From: Flavobacterium plurextorum
GTDB taxonomy: Bacteria; Bacteroidota; Bacteroidia; Flavobacteriales; Flavobacteriaceae
NCBI RefSeq assembly: GCF_002217395.1
Contig: NZ_MUHD01000026.1
Span: 1 to 64,000, forward strand
DNA length: 64,000 nucleotides
Direction of reading: 5' to 3'
In this document: positions 7,919 to 18,533 of the stretch, piece after piece
Layout: each line of letters begins with the position of its first letter
Numbering within the stretch: the stretch's first letter is position 1
Program-made: the position numbers and the translations under genes
The notes under the pieces: model-generated
Told to the model about the DNA's origin: nothing
Seen by the model: the letters and a program-made list of their open reading frames with translations, nothing else
The model's database searches: none

Positions 7919-9142
7919 ATGAAAAACATTAATTTTCTAGCATTTGCAATGCCGGCTTTTTTTCTTTTTTTATTTCTTGAATACAAGCTTGCACAACGAA
8001 AAAAAAGACCTGAAATTTTTAATTATGAAAGTTCTGTTTCAAATATAAGCATTGGTATTGCAGAGCGATTGATTAATTTGTTTATCGCCGGCAGTTTTTA
8101 TCAACTGTATTATTTAATTTATGATGAGTACCGCATATTTGATATTCCGAGTGGTGTATTAGTTTGGATTGCCTTGATTCTCGCCACAGATTTTGTTTGG
8201 TATTGGTACCATAGATTAGGTCACGAAGTCAATTTTTTCTGGGCTGCACATATTGTACATCATCATAGCGAAGAGTTTAATTTTACGGCAGCAGCCAGAA
8301 TTACGACATTTCAGGCAATAGTTAGAACAGGATTTTGGTGTATACTGCCTTTTATCGGTTTTCATCCCTCAATGGTTATCACAATGCTAATTGTGCACGG
8401 AGCTTATTCGTTTTTTACTCATACACAGCTTATAGGAAAAATTAAATGGCTGGAATATGTTTTTGTTACACCATCCGTTCATGGCGTTCATCATGCTTCT
8501 GACGAGAAATATTTAGACAAAAATTACGGTGATATGTTTACCTTTTGGGATCGTCTTTTTGGTACTTTTCAGGAAGAAGAAGAAAAACCAAAATACGGCT
8601 TGACACATCCTTTAAAAAGTTATAGTTTTCTATGGCAGCACTTTCATTATTACTTTGAAATTTTTGAATTATGGAAGCGTTCTAAAGGTTTTAAGGCAAA
8701 ATGGAATGCCGTTTTTGGAAGTCCGGCACATATGGATCAAGATATTCGTCCAACATTAGAAAAGCGTTTTTTACAAGATAAAAGCAATCCCAATCAAAGG
8801 CTTCGTTTTCGGAATTACCTTTATATTCAATTAGGAATCTGCACTTTATTACTAACGGTTTTTACCTATTATTTTGATCGTTTAAACGCACTCGATAAAG
8901 GTTTTGTTCTGTCACTAATACTTATAACATTAATTAACTGCGGTGCACTTTTAGAACAGCGCAAATGGATTTATTATCTTGAATACGCTCGCATTTTAAT
9001 GATAACAACCTATTTTTTATATGAAGAAAATCTAACAATATTTTTCTTTGTTCCCTTGGCAATTATGATTTTTGCTGAACAATTATTTTCGCTTAGTAAA
9101 TTGTATCAGAATGTTATTTTACAATTAGAAACTGCTGAGTAA
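7919..9142 (+). CDS. Sterol desaturase / fatty acid hydroxylase family membrane protein
   Basis: 407 residues. The three histidine clusters of the integral-membrane di-iron hydroxylases are present: HRLGH (98-102), HIVHH (111-115) and HGVHH (188-192). Hydrophobic helices surround them, and four more lie after residue 290. The family adds oxygen or a double bond to lipids or sterol-like molecules. The roughly 120-residue C-terminal membrane extension is beyond the catalytic core. Substrate unknown; the neighbours give no clue. Confidence 0.9.
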   Translation: MKNINFLAFAMPAFFLFLFLEYKLAQRKKRPEIFNYESSVSNISIGIAERLINLFIAGSFYQLYYLIYDEYRIFDIPSGVLVWIALILATDFVWYWYHRLGHEVNFFWAAHIVHHHSEEFNFTAAARITTFQAIVRTGFWCILPFIGFHPSMVITMLIVHGAYSFFTHTQLIGKIKWLEYVFVTPSVHGVHHASDEKYLDKNYGDMFTFWDRLFGTFQEEEEKPKYGLTHPLKSYSFLWQHFHYYFEIFELWKRSKGFKAKWNAVFGSPAHMDQDIRPTLEKRFLQDKSNPNQRLRFRNYLYIQLGICTLLLTVFTYYFDRLNALDKGFVLSLILITLINCGALLEQRKWIYYLEYARILMITTYFLYEENLTIFFFVPLAIMIFAEQLFSLSKLYQNVILQLETAE

Positions 9143-9800
9143 AAGATGTTTGCCACGAATTGCACGAATTTTTACGAATTGATTGGGGAAAATTCGTGTA
9201 ATTTGCGGCGATTTCATGTCTTATTTTTAAATTTATTAGAATTAAATTAAGTCCCAGCGGGAGGTCATATTTATAGCAAATTTTATTTCACATTTCATGG
9301 AGCCCCAGCGGGGTGAAATAATTTACATGACAATAATAAAAATGTTATGTCGCTCCGCAGGAGCTTTTATTCTAGAGTTCTATAAATGACTATAAATATT
9401 CCGCTCCTCCGGAGCAGGGAAGAGTATCAAGTTATATATATCTTTCCGCCCCGAATTCCCGAATTCATATTTTAAAAATAATTCGTGAAAATCCGTGTAA
9501 TTTGCGACGATTTCATGTCTTATTTTTAAATTTATTAGAATTAAATTAAGTCCCAGCGGGACGTCATATTTATAGCAAATTTTATTTCACATTTCATGGA
9601 GCCCCAGCGGGGTGAAATAATTTACAGACAATAATAAAAGTGTTATGTCGCTCCGCTGGAACTTTGATTCTGGAGATCTATAAATGGCTATAAACATTCC
9701 GCTCTTATGGAGCAGGGAAGAGGACCAAGTTATATATATATTTCTGTCCTGAATTCCCGAATTCATGTTTTAAAAATAATTCATTCGTGAAAATTTGTGT
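9143..9800. repeat. Tandem pair of ~300-bp repeat clusters
   Basis: Two units 299 bases apart (about 9191-9489 and 9490-9790) share the order of their parts. Each has TGTAATTTGCG-CGATTTCATG, then GTCCCAGCGGGA, GCCCCAGCGGGG, GCTCCGC-GGAGC-type and GCTCC-GGAGC-type palindromes spaced by AT-rich DNA, and then CCCGAATTC. These are Flavobacterium-type extragenic palindromes; the same motifs recur at 44165-44340. The whole 764-base gap is filled by them, and I find no gene here. Confidence 0.85.
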
Positions 9801-9906
9801 AATTCGCGGCAAATTTTTCACATTACAAATTCAATATTTACAAAATAAAAAATCATTTAAATCCTCTTAATCTTTGGTAAACTTTTTTTATCCCTGACAG
9901 AAAAAC

Positions 9907-11505
9907 TTATATCGTCTTAATCGCCATAATTTTCTCTTCAAAAGTATCTTTAAAATCTGATTTACTTTTAATCCTGGTTTTGTAAGTGTAAATTGTAGCC
10001 ACAGAAAGTTCTAGAAATTCTGCCATCTGACTGCTTTCCTGAATACCCAATCGATATAAAGCAAAAATGCGAAGTTCAGTATTTAGAAGCTCTCCCTTTT
10101 TTACAATGCATTTATGATCATTAGGAAACAATTGATTAAAATCGGTCACAAAAGTGGGGAATAGTTTCAAGAAAATCTCGTCGAATTGATGAAAAAGATT
10201 TTCCCTTTCTTCCTTCACGTTGTAGCGTTTTAAACTCGCAATAACTTCATCAGTCTTTTTGGTAATAATTTTGTGAAGCGTGCTTTTTTGAATGTGATCG
10301 ATCTTATTGATAAAGGCTGATGTTGCTTTTATAAAATACGTAATATATTCTTCTTTAATAGCATTGGCTTCGCTTAAGCTCACATTCATTTCCTGCAGCT
10401 GCGCATACGAAGAAGCCATTATTTTCCGCGCTTTATTTTTCTCTTTTAATTGCTTGAAAATGATAATCGAAAACAAAATAATAATCAAAGTGAGTATTGT
10501 CAATAAAATAATGATCTTTTCCAGCTTGTCATTTTTCTCTTTTACATTATTTAACTGTGCCTTTTCTATAATGGGTAAAATCGACGAAATTTCAATTTTT
10601 CTATGTCTTGCATTATAAAAAGTAGCATCGTCCATAGCAATATTAATATACTCATTTGCCTTATCCAAATAGCCCATTTTAAAAAGTTCATTTGCAAGAT
10701 TTCGCAGTGCAACCGTTTCTTTAGTAGCATTTTTAACATCGGCAATAGCGGCAAGTGCCAAGTATTGAATTGCTTTTTTTGTATAACCTCTTTCTGAGTA
10801 AATATAGCCTAGACTAGATGTTGCAATACCATAATAATCGGGTGGTAATTTGTAATTGTTGATCCAGTAACTAAAAGCAAACTCAGCGCCTCGCCAGTCT
10901 TGCTGTTTTAATCGTTTTAAACTTTCTGCTGCCCAATATTCGTTGGTATTAGTGCCAATTAATTCTAAAGCCTTTTTTAGAAAATGATTTCCCTGTTGTA
11001 CATAATGAATATTAAAACGCTGATCTTTATTGTAATCGGCGAGATCGTAATAAGCTCGAGCTTTTATATTATAATATTCGAACTTATTTTTTAAATCAAG
11101 TTTTTTATCATCAATAATATTCAGCGTGTCAATAGCTTCTTTAAAAAGTCCTGATGATAAGAGTACAAAACCCTCTTTAATTCGGCTTTTAGCCAAATAT
11201 TTGGGATCTTTTAAAACTTTAGCCTTGATTTTTGCTTCTTCCAAATAATAATAAGCAGAGTCGTATTTGAATGATTTGTATTCATCAAATAATGACATGT
11301 AGGTATTATACAACTGTTCATTGTTTTGACTAACAGTATATTTTGAAACATTCTTTTTTAAGGATTCAATTTTACGATATTTCTGTTTTAAGTAAATCTC
11401 TTTTTTAAGCAATGCATTATCTAATTCTTCAAGAATAGGATTGGTCTCTTTGGCGGCTAGAGAAAAACCCGCAATGAAAAAATACAAAAAGAATATTTTT
11501 CGCAT
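9907..11505 (-). CDS. SusR-like membrane-spanning regulator (DUF6377-type, TPR plus HTH)
   Basis: 532 residues. A signal or first hydrophobic segment (1-18) is followed by a helical TPR-like periplasmic region (60-320), one membrane helix (331-350), a coiled coil and a C-terminal LuxR-like helix-turn-helix (about 476-515, with the recognition part [13 protein letters not shown]). This architecture matches the SusR-type activators of Bacteroidota, which sense a sugar in the periplasm and switch on adjacent sus genes. It stands divergently from the SusCD/GH97 operon starting at 11979, the natural target. The family assignment is from memory of the architecture. Confidence 0.82.
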   Translation of the reverse strand: MRKIFFLYFFIAGFSLAAKETNPILEELDNALLKKEIYLKQKYRKIESLKKNVSKYTVSQNNEQLYNTYMSLFDEYKSFKYDSAYYYLEEAKIKAKVLKDPKYLAKSRIKEGFVLLSSGLFKEAIDTLNIIDDKKLDLKNKFEYYNIKARAYYDLADYNKDQRFNIHYVQQGNHFLKKALELIGTNTNEYWAAESLKRLKQQDWRGAEFAFSYWINNYKLPPDYYGIATSSLGYIYSERGYTKKAIQYLALAAIADVKNATKETVALRNLANELFKMGYLDKANEYINIAMDDATFYNARHRKIEISSILPIIEKAQLNNVKEKNDKLEKIIILLTILTLIIILFSIIIFKQLKEKNKARKIMASSYAQLQEMNVSLSEANAIKEEYITYFIKATSAFINKIDHIQKSTLHKIITKKTDEVIASLKRYNVKEERENLFHQFDEIFLKLFPTFVTDFNQLFPNDHKCIVKKGELLNTELRIFALYRLGIQESSQMAEFLELSVATIYTYKTRIKSKSDFKDTFEEKIMAIKTI

Positions 11506-11978
11506 GGTTTTGTTTTGGTTTTAGGGGTAAGATAATTTATGGTTAGCGTAAACGCGTTTTAAATCAAAACTATTTAAAAACTGATGATTAGTAGTTTTTT
11601 AGATAGAAAGCAGTTCCTTAAGATTTCTTGAAAAAACATCTGATAAGCCTGAAAATGGCATAAAAATGTTAAAACCGCTCTATTTGTTTGCAATTATACA
11701 ATAAAAAGTGATTAAATATATGTATAGTAAAAAAATATTGCTTTAAAATTTTCATATTATCATAAATGGTGTCTAAAAAAGTGGTTTTGTGTCTTTACAT
11801 GACCTTGATTTTTAGAAACAACACACGAGTGTAATTATTTGATTTTCAATTGATTATATACAAAGTTAATCTAGATAAATCTTGATTTTTCGCTGATGTT
11901 TTTTTTTAGATTTATTTAACATCTAGTTTCGTACTGTCCTTTTTAAGGGATAAAAAAACTAACAAAAACCAAAATTTT
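11506..11978. promoter_or_regulatory. Divergent control region between the SusR-like regulator and the PUL
   Basis: 473 AT-rich bases without an ORF. For the PUL side the best promoter candidate is TAGTTTCG (11924-11931), one mismatch from TAnnTTTG, 48 bases before the ATG, with an upstream T-run but no clear -33 TTTG. A weak promoter would suit activation by the regulator. I cannot identify the operator. Confidence 0.4.
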
Positions 11979-12503
11979 ATGAGATGTAAAAGTTATTACT
12001 TGTTAGCTCTGCTAATCTGTTTTTTTGCAATAAGCTGCGATACTACAGAAGACGGAAGCTACGTTGATCCAATTACGATTTACGAAAAAGTAGACGGTAA
12101 TTGGGGATTAACAAACTTGAAAATGGTCGACGATTTTGCCAAAGCAAATAAGATCGAGCCAAACGAAGAAAACTTGAGTACTTATTTTAACTACGAAGAT
12201 TTTAAAATCAAATTCAACGTAGATGAAAAGAACAAACCAACAAGTTATGAAGTTACTGGTAATGTTCCGCCTTTATTTGCCCCAAAAGGATACTGGCAGC
12301 TAAGCTCAGATTTTCAACCGACAAATCCGGGCAATCCTGTTAAAATTTACTTATACAGTGATGCCCAAAAAACTCAAAAAACAGACGAATTAAGAGTATC
12401 ATCGATTCCAGGTAAAAACGGAGAAATGGAAGTTATTTTAACTAGAAGCTCTGGAGGAACTCCGTTTGTGTCTTACGTATTTAAATTAAATGCTATTAAT
12501 TAA
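11979..12503 (+). CDS. Lipoprotein, DUF5004-like, first gene of the PUL operon
   Basis: 174 residues. The lipobox ends FAISC (Cys20) and is followed by acidic residues (DTTEDG), a Bacteroidota signal for surface export. The remaining 150 residues look like one beta-rich lipocalin-type domain. It starts the operon and lies eight bases before the next gene. A surface role in binding or handling the glycan is inferred from place; DUF5004 is a tentative assignment. Confidence 0.78.
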   Translation: MRCKSYYLLALLICFFAISCDTTEDGSYVDPITIYEKVDGNWGLTNLKMVDDFAKANKIEPNEENLSTYFNYEDFKIKFNVDEKNKPTSYEVTGNVPPLFAPKGYWQLSSDFQPTNPGNPVKIYLYSDAQKTQKTDELRVSSIPGKNGEMEVILTRSSGGTPFVSYVFKLNAIN

Positions 12504-12511
12504 AAAGTAAT

Positions 12512-13594
12512 ATGAAAAAATTTATATATACAATTTTACTAGCCCTTTTGATGGCGCCTAATTTTATAAAGGCACAAGAAGCTGCGGGATCAGTAGGTGC
12601 GATGTCATCATTTCCGGTAGTATACAAATATGATGAAAAAGTGACATGGTTTTTTGATCTTTCGGCAACCACATTCGCAGAAAATGAAGATGTTTTTATT
12701 TGGATTTGGTCACCATCAGAACCAGATGCCAACAATTGGGAACATTCTTCAGATTTTGCAAAACTGACTTATGTTGGTAATAAAGTTTGGAGTTTTACTT
12801 TAACTCCAACTCAATATTTTTCTAAAACCCCTGAAGAAATTGCAGCAAGCGCAGGATTTTGGTTTCGTTTAAAAAATAAAAACGGATCAAAACAAAGTGA
12901 AGTGGCAAATATGCCTTACACTGATTTCTCTTCTTTTTATACTTCGAATGAGCTGATCAGAGCTTATCCGACAAAACCAACTATTGATAAAGGAGTAAGT
13001 ATTTTGTTTAATGCAAATTTAGCGCCTGGATTTGCTGGAGCTACAAGCGTTCACATGCACAGTGGTTTAAATGATTGGAATCTTAAACAAGAATATCAAT
13101 CATGGCTGCCTGAAATTGCGGCTAAAACGAAATTAAAAGATTTGGGTAATGGCTTTTATAAAATGGATTTAGTTCCTAAAGATTATTACAACGCGCCAGA
13201 AGGTTACATTATGGAAAATTTAGTTTTCTTAATGGTAAAAGATGATTGGGCAGGAACAATTCCAGATCAGGTTTTATACGCAGGAGCTTATGTACCGCCG
13301 CCGGCACCAGTTTTTGGATTTTTTCCATTACAAATCAGTCAGAAAGATTTTCTGGGAATGTCGAGAAAAAATAATGAATCAGGTGTAAACAAATTAATCT
13401 ACAGCATTACAGCTGGAAGTAAAATAATTTCTGGTGAGTTTACAGGAGGAACAGCAGAGATAAAAGGATTTGTCAACTTAGTTTCAGAACTAAATGGAAT
13501 TCCAAATTTAAATGAAATACATGTTTTGGTAAAAGACAATAAGAACAAAACGATTTCAGATACCACAATTCCGCTGAAAACTTTAGACAAATAA
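12512..13594 (+). CDS. Secreted two-module protein, possible surface glycan-binding (SusE/F position)
   Basis: 360 residues. The signal peptide ends near APNFIKAQ (residue 22) without a lipobox cysteine. Two beta-rich modules follow: residues 35-150 (DVFIWIWSPSEPDANNW) and 165-270 (VHMHSGLNDWNLKQ), both aromatic-rich like the starch-binding folds of SusE/SusF. A Pro-rich linker (VPPPAPVFG) and a small C-terminal domain follow. I know no firm family name. The place between a lipoprotein and SusC argues for glycan binding. Confidence 0.75.
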   Translation: MKKFIYTILLALLMAPNFIKAQEAAGSVGAMSSFPVVYKYDEKVTWFFDLSATTFAENEDVFIWIWSPSEPDANNWEHSSDFAKLTYVGNKVWSFTLTPTQYFSKTPEEIAASAGFWFRLKNKNGSKQSEVANMPYTDFSSFYTSNELIRAYPTKPTIDKGVSILFNANLAPGFAGATSVHMHSGLNDWNLKQEYQSWLPEIAAKTKLKDLGNGFYKMDLVPKDYYNAPEGYIMENLVFLMVKDDWAGTIPDQVLYAGAYVPPPAPVFGFFPLQISQKDFLGMSRKNNESGVNKLIYSITAGSKIISGEFTGGTAEIKGFVNLVSELNGIPNLNEIHVLVKDNKNKTISDTTIPLKTLDK

Positions 13595-13697
13595 TTCGCT
13601 ATCAAATTAAAACATCAACTCTAATGAAATGAGCATAATCCAAAATTGGATATGTGAATTACATATGACCGATAAAAAAAACAATAAATAACCGCAT

Positions 13698-16600
13698 ATG
13701 AATAGTAAAAATAAAAAAAGAGTCCTGCATCAAATGTGGACTACTCAATCGCTGGTATTCATGATTTTCATGCTTTTTCTTTCGGCAGGAATGTTTGCTC
13801 AGGAAAAAAAGCAGGTATCTGGTACTGTTTATGACAATACAGGAAACGTACTTCCGGGTGCATCAATTATAGAAACGGGAACAAGAAACGGAACAACAAC
13901 AGATTTTGACGGAAAATTTACCTTAGTGGTAGCCGTAGGAGGTTCAATTGAAATTTCATTTATAGGGTCGACAACTCAAAAAATGCAAATTACCAGTTCT
14001 AATCCAAAACTAGATATTCGCCTTCAAAATGACGGTTATCAATTGGCCGAAGTTCAGGTAGTTTCTGTGGGATATGGAACACAAAAGAAATCAGATTTAA
14101 CCGGCGCTATTTCGAGTGTAAAAGCTGACGATTTAGTAAAAGGAACAATCTCTTCTACAGAGCAGGTTTTGCAGGGAAAAGTAGCAGGATTAAACATAAT
14201 TCGCCCTTCTGGTGATCCAGCTGCAGGTTCTACAATACGCTTGCGAGGCGGAACTTCCTTAACCGCAAGCAACAGCCCTTTAATTGTAGTTGACGGAATT
14301 GCTGGTGTAGATATTAATATCGTACAACCGTCAGACATTAAAACGGTAGACGTTCTTAAAGATGCTTCGGCGACAGCCATATACGGTTCAAGAGGAGCAA
14401 ACGGAGTAATTATAATTACAACAAAGTCTGGTACAAAAGGAGTTTCTGTAGTCTACAGCGGTTTATCGAGCGTGGGTTATGTTACTGATAATTTAGATCT
14501 TTTATCAGCAAATCAATGGAGAGGTTATGTTCGCTCAACAGGAAATAAAGATGCTGTTGATTTTGGAGGAAATACCAATTGGCAGAAAGCAATTGAGCAA
14601 ACTGCAATTTCGCAATCACATACTTTAAGTATTAATTCTGGAAAAGCAGACAGTGGTTTTAGAACTTCTCTTTCATATTTAAATAATGAAGGAGTTATTA
14701 AAAAAACAGGTTTAGAAAGATTAAGCGGAAATATAAATGCCTATCAATATCTTGGAGATAATAAAGAGGTGAAATTTGATACTGGTTTATTTGCCAATAT
14801 AGACAAATGGCATCCTATGGATTATAGAATATTTGAGCGCGCTTACAATCTTAATCCAACAATTCCAGTTTATGATGCTAATGGACAATTTTCGGCTGTT
14901 AGTGGAAACGTTTATCAAAATCCAGTTGAAATACTTACAAATAGAACTACTGATAATGAAAGACACAGATTGTTAGGTTATTTTAAAACGGAGGTTAAGT
15001 TTTTAAATGATTTTACGGCTGTTGCCAACATTTCATACGAACATAATGCAGTAAAAGGCAGTACTTATAAACCATCTTACGCTGTTATGGAAGGTGTAGA
15101 TGAAAAAGGATATGGGCAAAAAACATATGCTGAGTATGCAAATGCTCAAGGAGAATTGTATGTAAATTACAATAAAGTGATAGACAAACATACTATTGGT
15201 GCACTTGCAGGATACTCTTACCTAGAAAATATTTATGAAGGTTTTGGTGCGCAGCGAAGCGGTTTTGTAACAGATGCTTTTAGCTACAACAATCTTGGTG
15301 CAGGTTACAATTACCGTTTAGGCGATGTGTATTCATATAAAGGAAAATCAAATTTAGTTTCGTTTTATGCCCGTGCTAATTATTCCTATGATGGCAAATA
15401 TCTGCTTACGGCTACAGTAAGAAGAGATGGTTCAAGCCGTTTTGGAGAAAATAATAAATGGGGAACTTTCCCGTCAGCGTCTGTTGCTTGGAAAATTTCG
15501 AGTGAAGAATTTATGAGCGGAACAAAAGGATGGTTAGACAATCTTAAACTTAGAGCAGGTTATGGAGTTACCGGAAATCAAGACGGAATTGGGGAATATA
15601 AATCACTTTCGATTTTAGGAGTAGGAAAAGACAGTTATTACGATCCTGCGACAGAAAGATGGAGTTTAGCGTATTCGCCAACACAAAACCCAAATCCTGA
15701 CTTAAAATGGGAGTCAACAAAACAATTGAATATTGGTGTAGATTTTAGTCTTTTTAATAGAATTTCGGGTTCATTCGAATATTATTCAAAAAACACAGAC
15801 GATTTATTATATACCTATGAAGTACCGCAGCCTCCATATTTAGTGGGAACTATGTTGGCAAACGTAGGAGAAATGTCTAATAAAGGAGTTGAACTTACTT
15901 TGAATGCTGATATTGTTAAAGGAGAAAAATTCAACTGGAATGCTAATTTGACTCTTGGTCATAATGTGCAGAAAATCGAAAAACTATCGAATCCTACTTA
16001 TAAAACAGATGTTATTTACAGCGGATCGTTACACGGATTAGCAGGTATGTCTGGACAATATTCTCAAATTATTGCCGAAGGTTATCCAGTTGGAACTTTC
16101 TGGGGATTCAAAAATGCAGGATTAGATTCAACAGGAAAAATACAATACTACAATGCAGCGGGGCAAATAGTTGCAGAAAATGCTTTGTTAGATGCTGATA
16201 AAACAGATCTAGGAAATATTCAACCCGATTTGACTTTAGGTATTGGAATGAACTTTACGTACGGAAATTTTGATCTTGGAATTTCTGGATACGGAATGTT
16301 TGGTCAAAAAGCATTAAATGCAACTAATATGATGCTAAATGATCCAAATAGATTACCAACATTCAATGTTCCTGATGCTTTTTTAGGAAGCGGAATCACA
16401 TCGGCTCCAAAATATTCTGATTATTGGATAGAAGATGCTTCATTCTTTAGACTTCAAACAGTAAGTTTTGGATATACACTGCCTTTAAAATTCAAAAAAT
16501 CTAAACTTAGAATGTACGTAATGGGAGAAAACCTATTTGTAATTACAGGTTACAAAGGTGTAGATCCAGAAATAGGTTTAAATGCTCAAGACGGAATCAA

Positions 16601-16715
16601 CCAAACTGGAGTAATGGATTTAACTGGATTAGCAGCTCCTGGAATTGATAGATACAATAATTATCCTCGACCAACAACGATTTCTGTTGGACTAAATTTT
16701 ACGCTGAATAATTAA
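13698..16715 (+). CDS. SusC/RagA family TonB-linked outer membrane protein
   Basis: 1005 residues, typical SusC length. The signal peptide ends at MFAQ (35). A carboxypeptidase-D-like regulatory domain follows (about 40-120, VSGTVYDNTGNVLPGASI), then a plug (VGYGTQKKSDLTGAISSV near 125-143; ATAIYGSRGANGVIIITTK) and a 22-strand-type barrel to the C-terminus. It transports oligosaccharides through the outer membrane with the SusD lid that follows 25 bases later. By context the substrate is an alpha-glucan. Confidence 0.95.
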   Translation: MNSKNKKRVLHQMWTTQSLVFMIFMLFLSAGMFAQEKKQVSGTVYDNTGNVLPGASIIETGTRNGTTTDFDGKFTLVVAVGGSIEISFIGSTTQKMQITSSNPKLDIRLQNDGYQLAEVQVVSVGYGTQKKSDLTGAISSVKADDLVKGTISSTEQVLQGKVAGLNIIRPSGDPAAGSTIRLRGGTSLTASNSPLIVVDGIAGVDINIVQPSDIKTVDVLKDASATAIYGSRGANGVIIITTKSGTKGVSVVYSGLSSVGYVTDNLDLLSANQWRGYVRSTGNKDAVDFGGNTNWQKAIEQTAISQSHTLSINSGKADSGFRTSLSYLNNEGVIKKTGLERLSGNINAYQYLGDNKEVKFDTGLFANIDKWHPMDYRIFERAYNLNPTIPVYDANGQFSAVSGNVYQNPVEILTNRTTDNERHRLLGYFKTEVKFLNDFTAVANISYEHNAVKGSTYKPSYAVMEGVDEKGYGQKTYAEYANAQGELYVNYNKVIDKHTIGALAGYSYLENIYEGFGAQRSGFVTDAFSYNNLGAGYNYRLGDVYSYKGKSNLVSFYARANYSYDGKYLLTATVRRDGSSRFGENNKWGTFPSASVAWKISSEEFMSGTKGWLDNLKLRAGYGVTGNQDGIGEYKSLSILGVGKDSYYDPATERWSLAYSPTQNPNPDLKWESTKQLNIGVDFSLFNRISGSFEYYSKNTDDLLYTYEVPQPPYLVGTMLANVGEMSNKGVELTLNADIVKGEKFNWNANLTLGHNVQKIEKLSNPTYKTDVIYSGSLHGLAGMSGQYSQIIAEGYPVGTFWGFKNAGLDSTGKIQYYNAAGQIVAENALLDADKTDLGNIQPDLTLGIGMNFTYGNFDLGISGYGMFGQKALNATNMMLNDPNRLPTFNVPDAFLGSGITSAPKYSDYWIEDASFFRLQTVSFGYTLPLKFKKSKLRMYVMGENLFVITGYKGVDPEIGLNAQDGINQTGVMDLTGLAAPGIDRYNNYPRPTTISVGLNFTLNN

Positions 16716-16740
16716 GCGAATTAACCAAAAAATATAAAAA

Positions 16741-18255
16741 ATGAAAGTCAAAATAACAGCATTATTAGCAGTAAGCATGCTTTTTACGATATCATGTACA
16801 GATTTAAATGAAGATTTATATGATAGAGTAGAAGACGGGAATTTTGGAAATACTCCAAAAGAAGTCGACGCATTAGTTGGCGGAGCTTATTCTTCTTTAA
16901 GAGGATTTAAAGATAATATATCAAACAATTTTCCAACAAGCGAATATGTATTTTTCTTGAACGAAACCGTTTCAGATGAAGCGACTATACCAACAAGAGG
17001 AACAAACTGGTATGATGGCGGGCAATATCAAGATGCACAAAAGCATACTTGGAAACCTGATAACCGAATGATTCTTTCGGCTTGGCGTTACAACTATACA
17101 GGAATTGCAAAGATTAATGCGATCATTTATCAAGTAGATAAATCAGCATTAACGGATACTGCAAAAGCTCCAATTTATGCCGAGTTAAAAGCTTTGAGAG
17201 CTTATTACTACTACAATCTTTTAGATTTATTTGGAAATGTGCCTATCGTAGTCAATTTTGAAGATACATCGCTGCCAACAAATTCTACTAGAAAACAAGT
17301 TTATGATTTTGTAGAGAAAGAATTATTAGATGCCATTCCGCACTTAACATCAAATGTTGTGTATTCTAAATTTACAAAAAATGTTGCTTATTCTTTATTA
17401 GCCAGATTGTATCTAAACTCTGAAGCTTTTATAGGAACAGCACGCTGGCAGGATTGTATCACTATGTGTCAGAAAGTTACGGGATACACTTTAGCGCCGG
17501 ATTTCTTTGCCAATTTTGCAACACAAAATGAAAAATCGCCAGAGATTATTTTTTCAATTCCATACGATCAAAAAGCTGGAACAGAAGGAAATTATATGAA
17601 CTCAATGTCATGTCATTACTTGCACAAATTGACCATTTCGGCAACTGGATTAGACTTTCCTTGGAGTGCAAACGGAATGTGTGCACAGCCTGGCGTCTAT
17701 TCTGCTTTTGCTGATACAGACAAAAGAAAAAAATGCATGGTAGCCGGCGATCAAATCAGTGTAGCAACAGGGCAGGTTATTGTAATGGATAACGGTGAAC
17801 CGCTTACTTACACAGAAGAAGTGAAAAGCGTAGCTGATGCAAAAGAAAATCAAGGAGTTCGTTTAGGAAAATACGAAATGAAAGCTGGCGAACAGTGGGA
17901 ACGTGATCATGATTTTGTACTGATTCGCTATGCCGAAATTTTAATGATGCAGGCTGAATGTTACGTGCGTTTAGGTAATCCCGGTTTAGCAAAACCATTT
18001 ATACAGCAAATAACAGCTCGTGCGGGCGAAGAAATGCCCACAACGATAGATCTTCATTTTATAGATCGTGAATTACTTAAGGAATTTACTTTTGAAGGAA
18101 GAAGAAGAACGGATAATATTCGCTTTGGAACATTTTTCCTGCCATGGTGGGAAAAAGGTGAAACGGAAAAATACAGAGCCATTTTTCCAATTCCAAGCAC
18201 TGTTTTAACAACGAATAAGAACCTGAAACAAAACCCTGGTTATCCTGTGAATTAG
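16741..18255 (+). CDS. RagB/SusD family nutrient-binding lipoprotein
   Basis: 504 residues. The lipobox ends TISC (Cys19), followed by TDLNEDLYDR. The SusD fold is shown by an N-terminal TPR-like part (ALRAYYYYNLLDLFGNVPIV) and the C-terminal RagB motif (FTFEGRRRTDNIRFGTF, then NPGYPVN at the end). It is the lid of the SusC transporter immediately upstream. Confidence 0.95.
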   Translation: MKVKITALLAVSMLFTISCTDLNEDLYDRVEDGNFGNTPKEVDALVGGAYSSLRGFKDNISNNFPTSEYVFFLNETVSDEATIPTRGTNWYDGGQYQDAQKHTWKPDNRMILSAWRYNYTGIAKINAIIYQVDKSALTDTAKAPIYAELKALRAYYYYNLLDLFGNVPIVVNFEDTSLPTNSTRKQVYDFVEKELLDAIPHLTSNVVYSKFTKNVAYSLLARLYLNSEAFIGTARWQDCITMCQKVTGYTLAPDFFANFATQNEKSPEIIFSIPYDQKAGTEGNYMNSMSCHYLHKLTISATGLDFPWSANGMCAQPGVYSAFADTDKRKKCMVAGDQISVATGQVIVMDNGEPLTYTEEVKSVADAKENQGVRLGKYEMKAGEQWERDHDFVLIRYAEILMMQAECYVRLGNPGLAKPFIQQITARAGEEMPTTIDLHFIDRELLKEFTFEGRRRTDNIRFGTFFLPWWEKGETEKYRAIFPIPSTVLTTNKNLKQNPGYPVN

Positions 18256-18352
18256 GTTCTTGAATGTCAGTCTTCTATGTTGGTTAGTCGTGGAAGGCTG
18301 ACATATTTTTAACATAAATAATTTTAGGATGCAAACTGTGGACATATTATTT

Positions 18353-18487
18353 AACACATAGAAACATAGCTTTTTTTATAAATAAAGTAAACAAAAAGAA
18401 ACTCATTTCTTTCACATAGAGGATTATGTGTATTGCAATAAAGTGAAACGCCTTTTTTAAGTATTAAAAGCTATGTTTCTATGTGTT
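18353..18487 (-). repeat. Dispersed inverted-repeat element, copy C
   Basis: Perfect 17-base terminal inverted repeats AACACATAGAAACATAG and CTATGTTTCTATGTGTT enclose about 100 bases with TTCTTTCACATAG and AAAGTGAAACGCCTTTTTT. It sits inside the PUL operon, between the susD-like gene and the GH71/99-like gene, and as RNA could fold into a long hairpin that splits the operon mRNA. Confidence 0.88.
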
Positions 18488-18533
18488 GAAATAATTATAG
18501 CATATTTCTATTAAAAACAAACAGCACATCAAT

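Noticed and set aside
10307..10618. Plus-strand frame of 103 codons
   Set aside because: It lies wholly inside the SusR-like gene on the opposite strand, and its composition mirrors that gene; no independent promoter.
14054..14380. Minus-strand frame of 108 codons
   Set aside because: Antisense shadow of the SusC plug domain, which is clearly coding on the plus strand.
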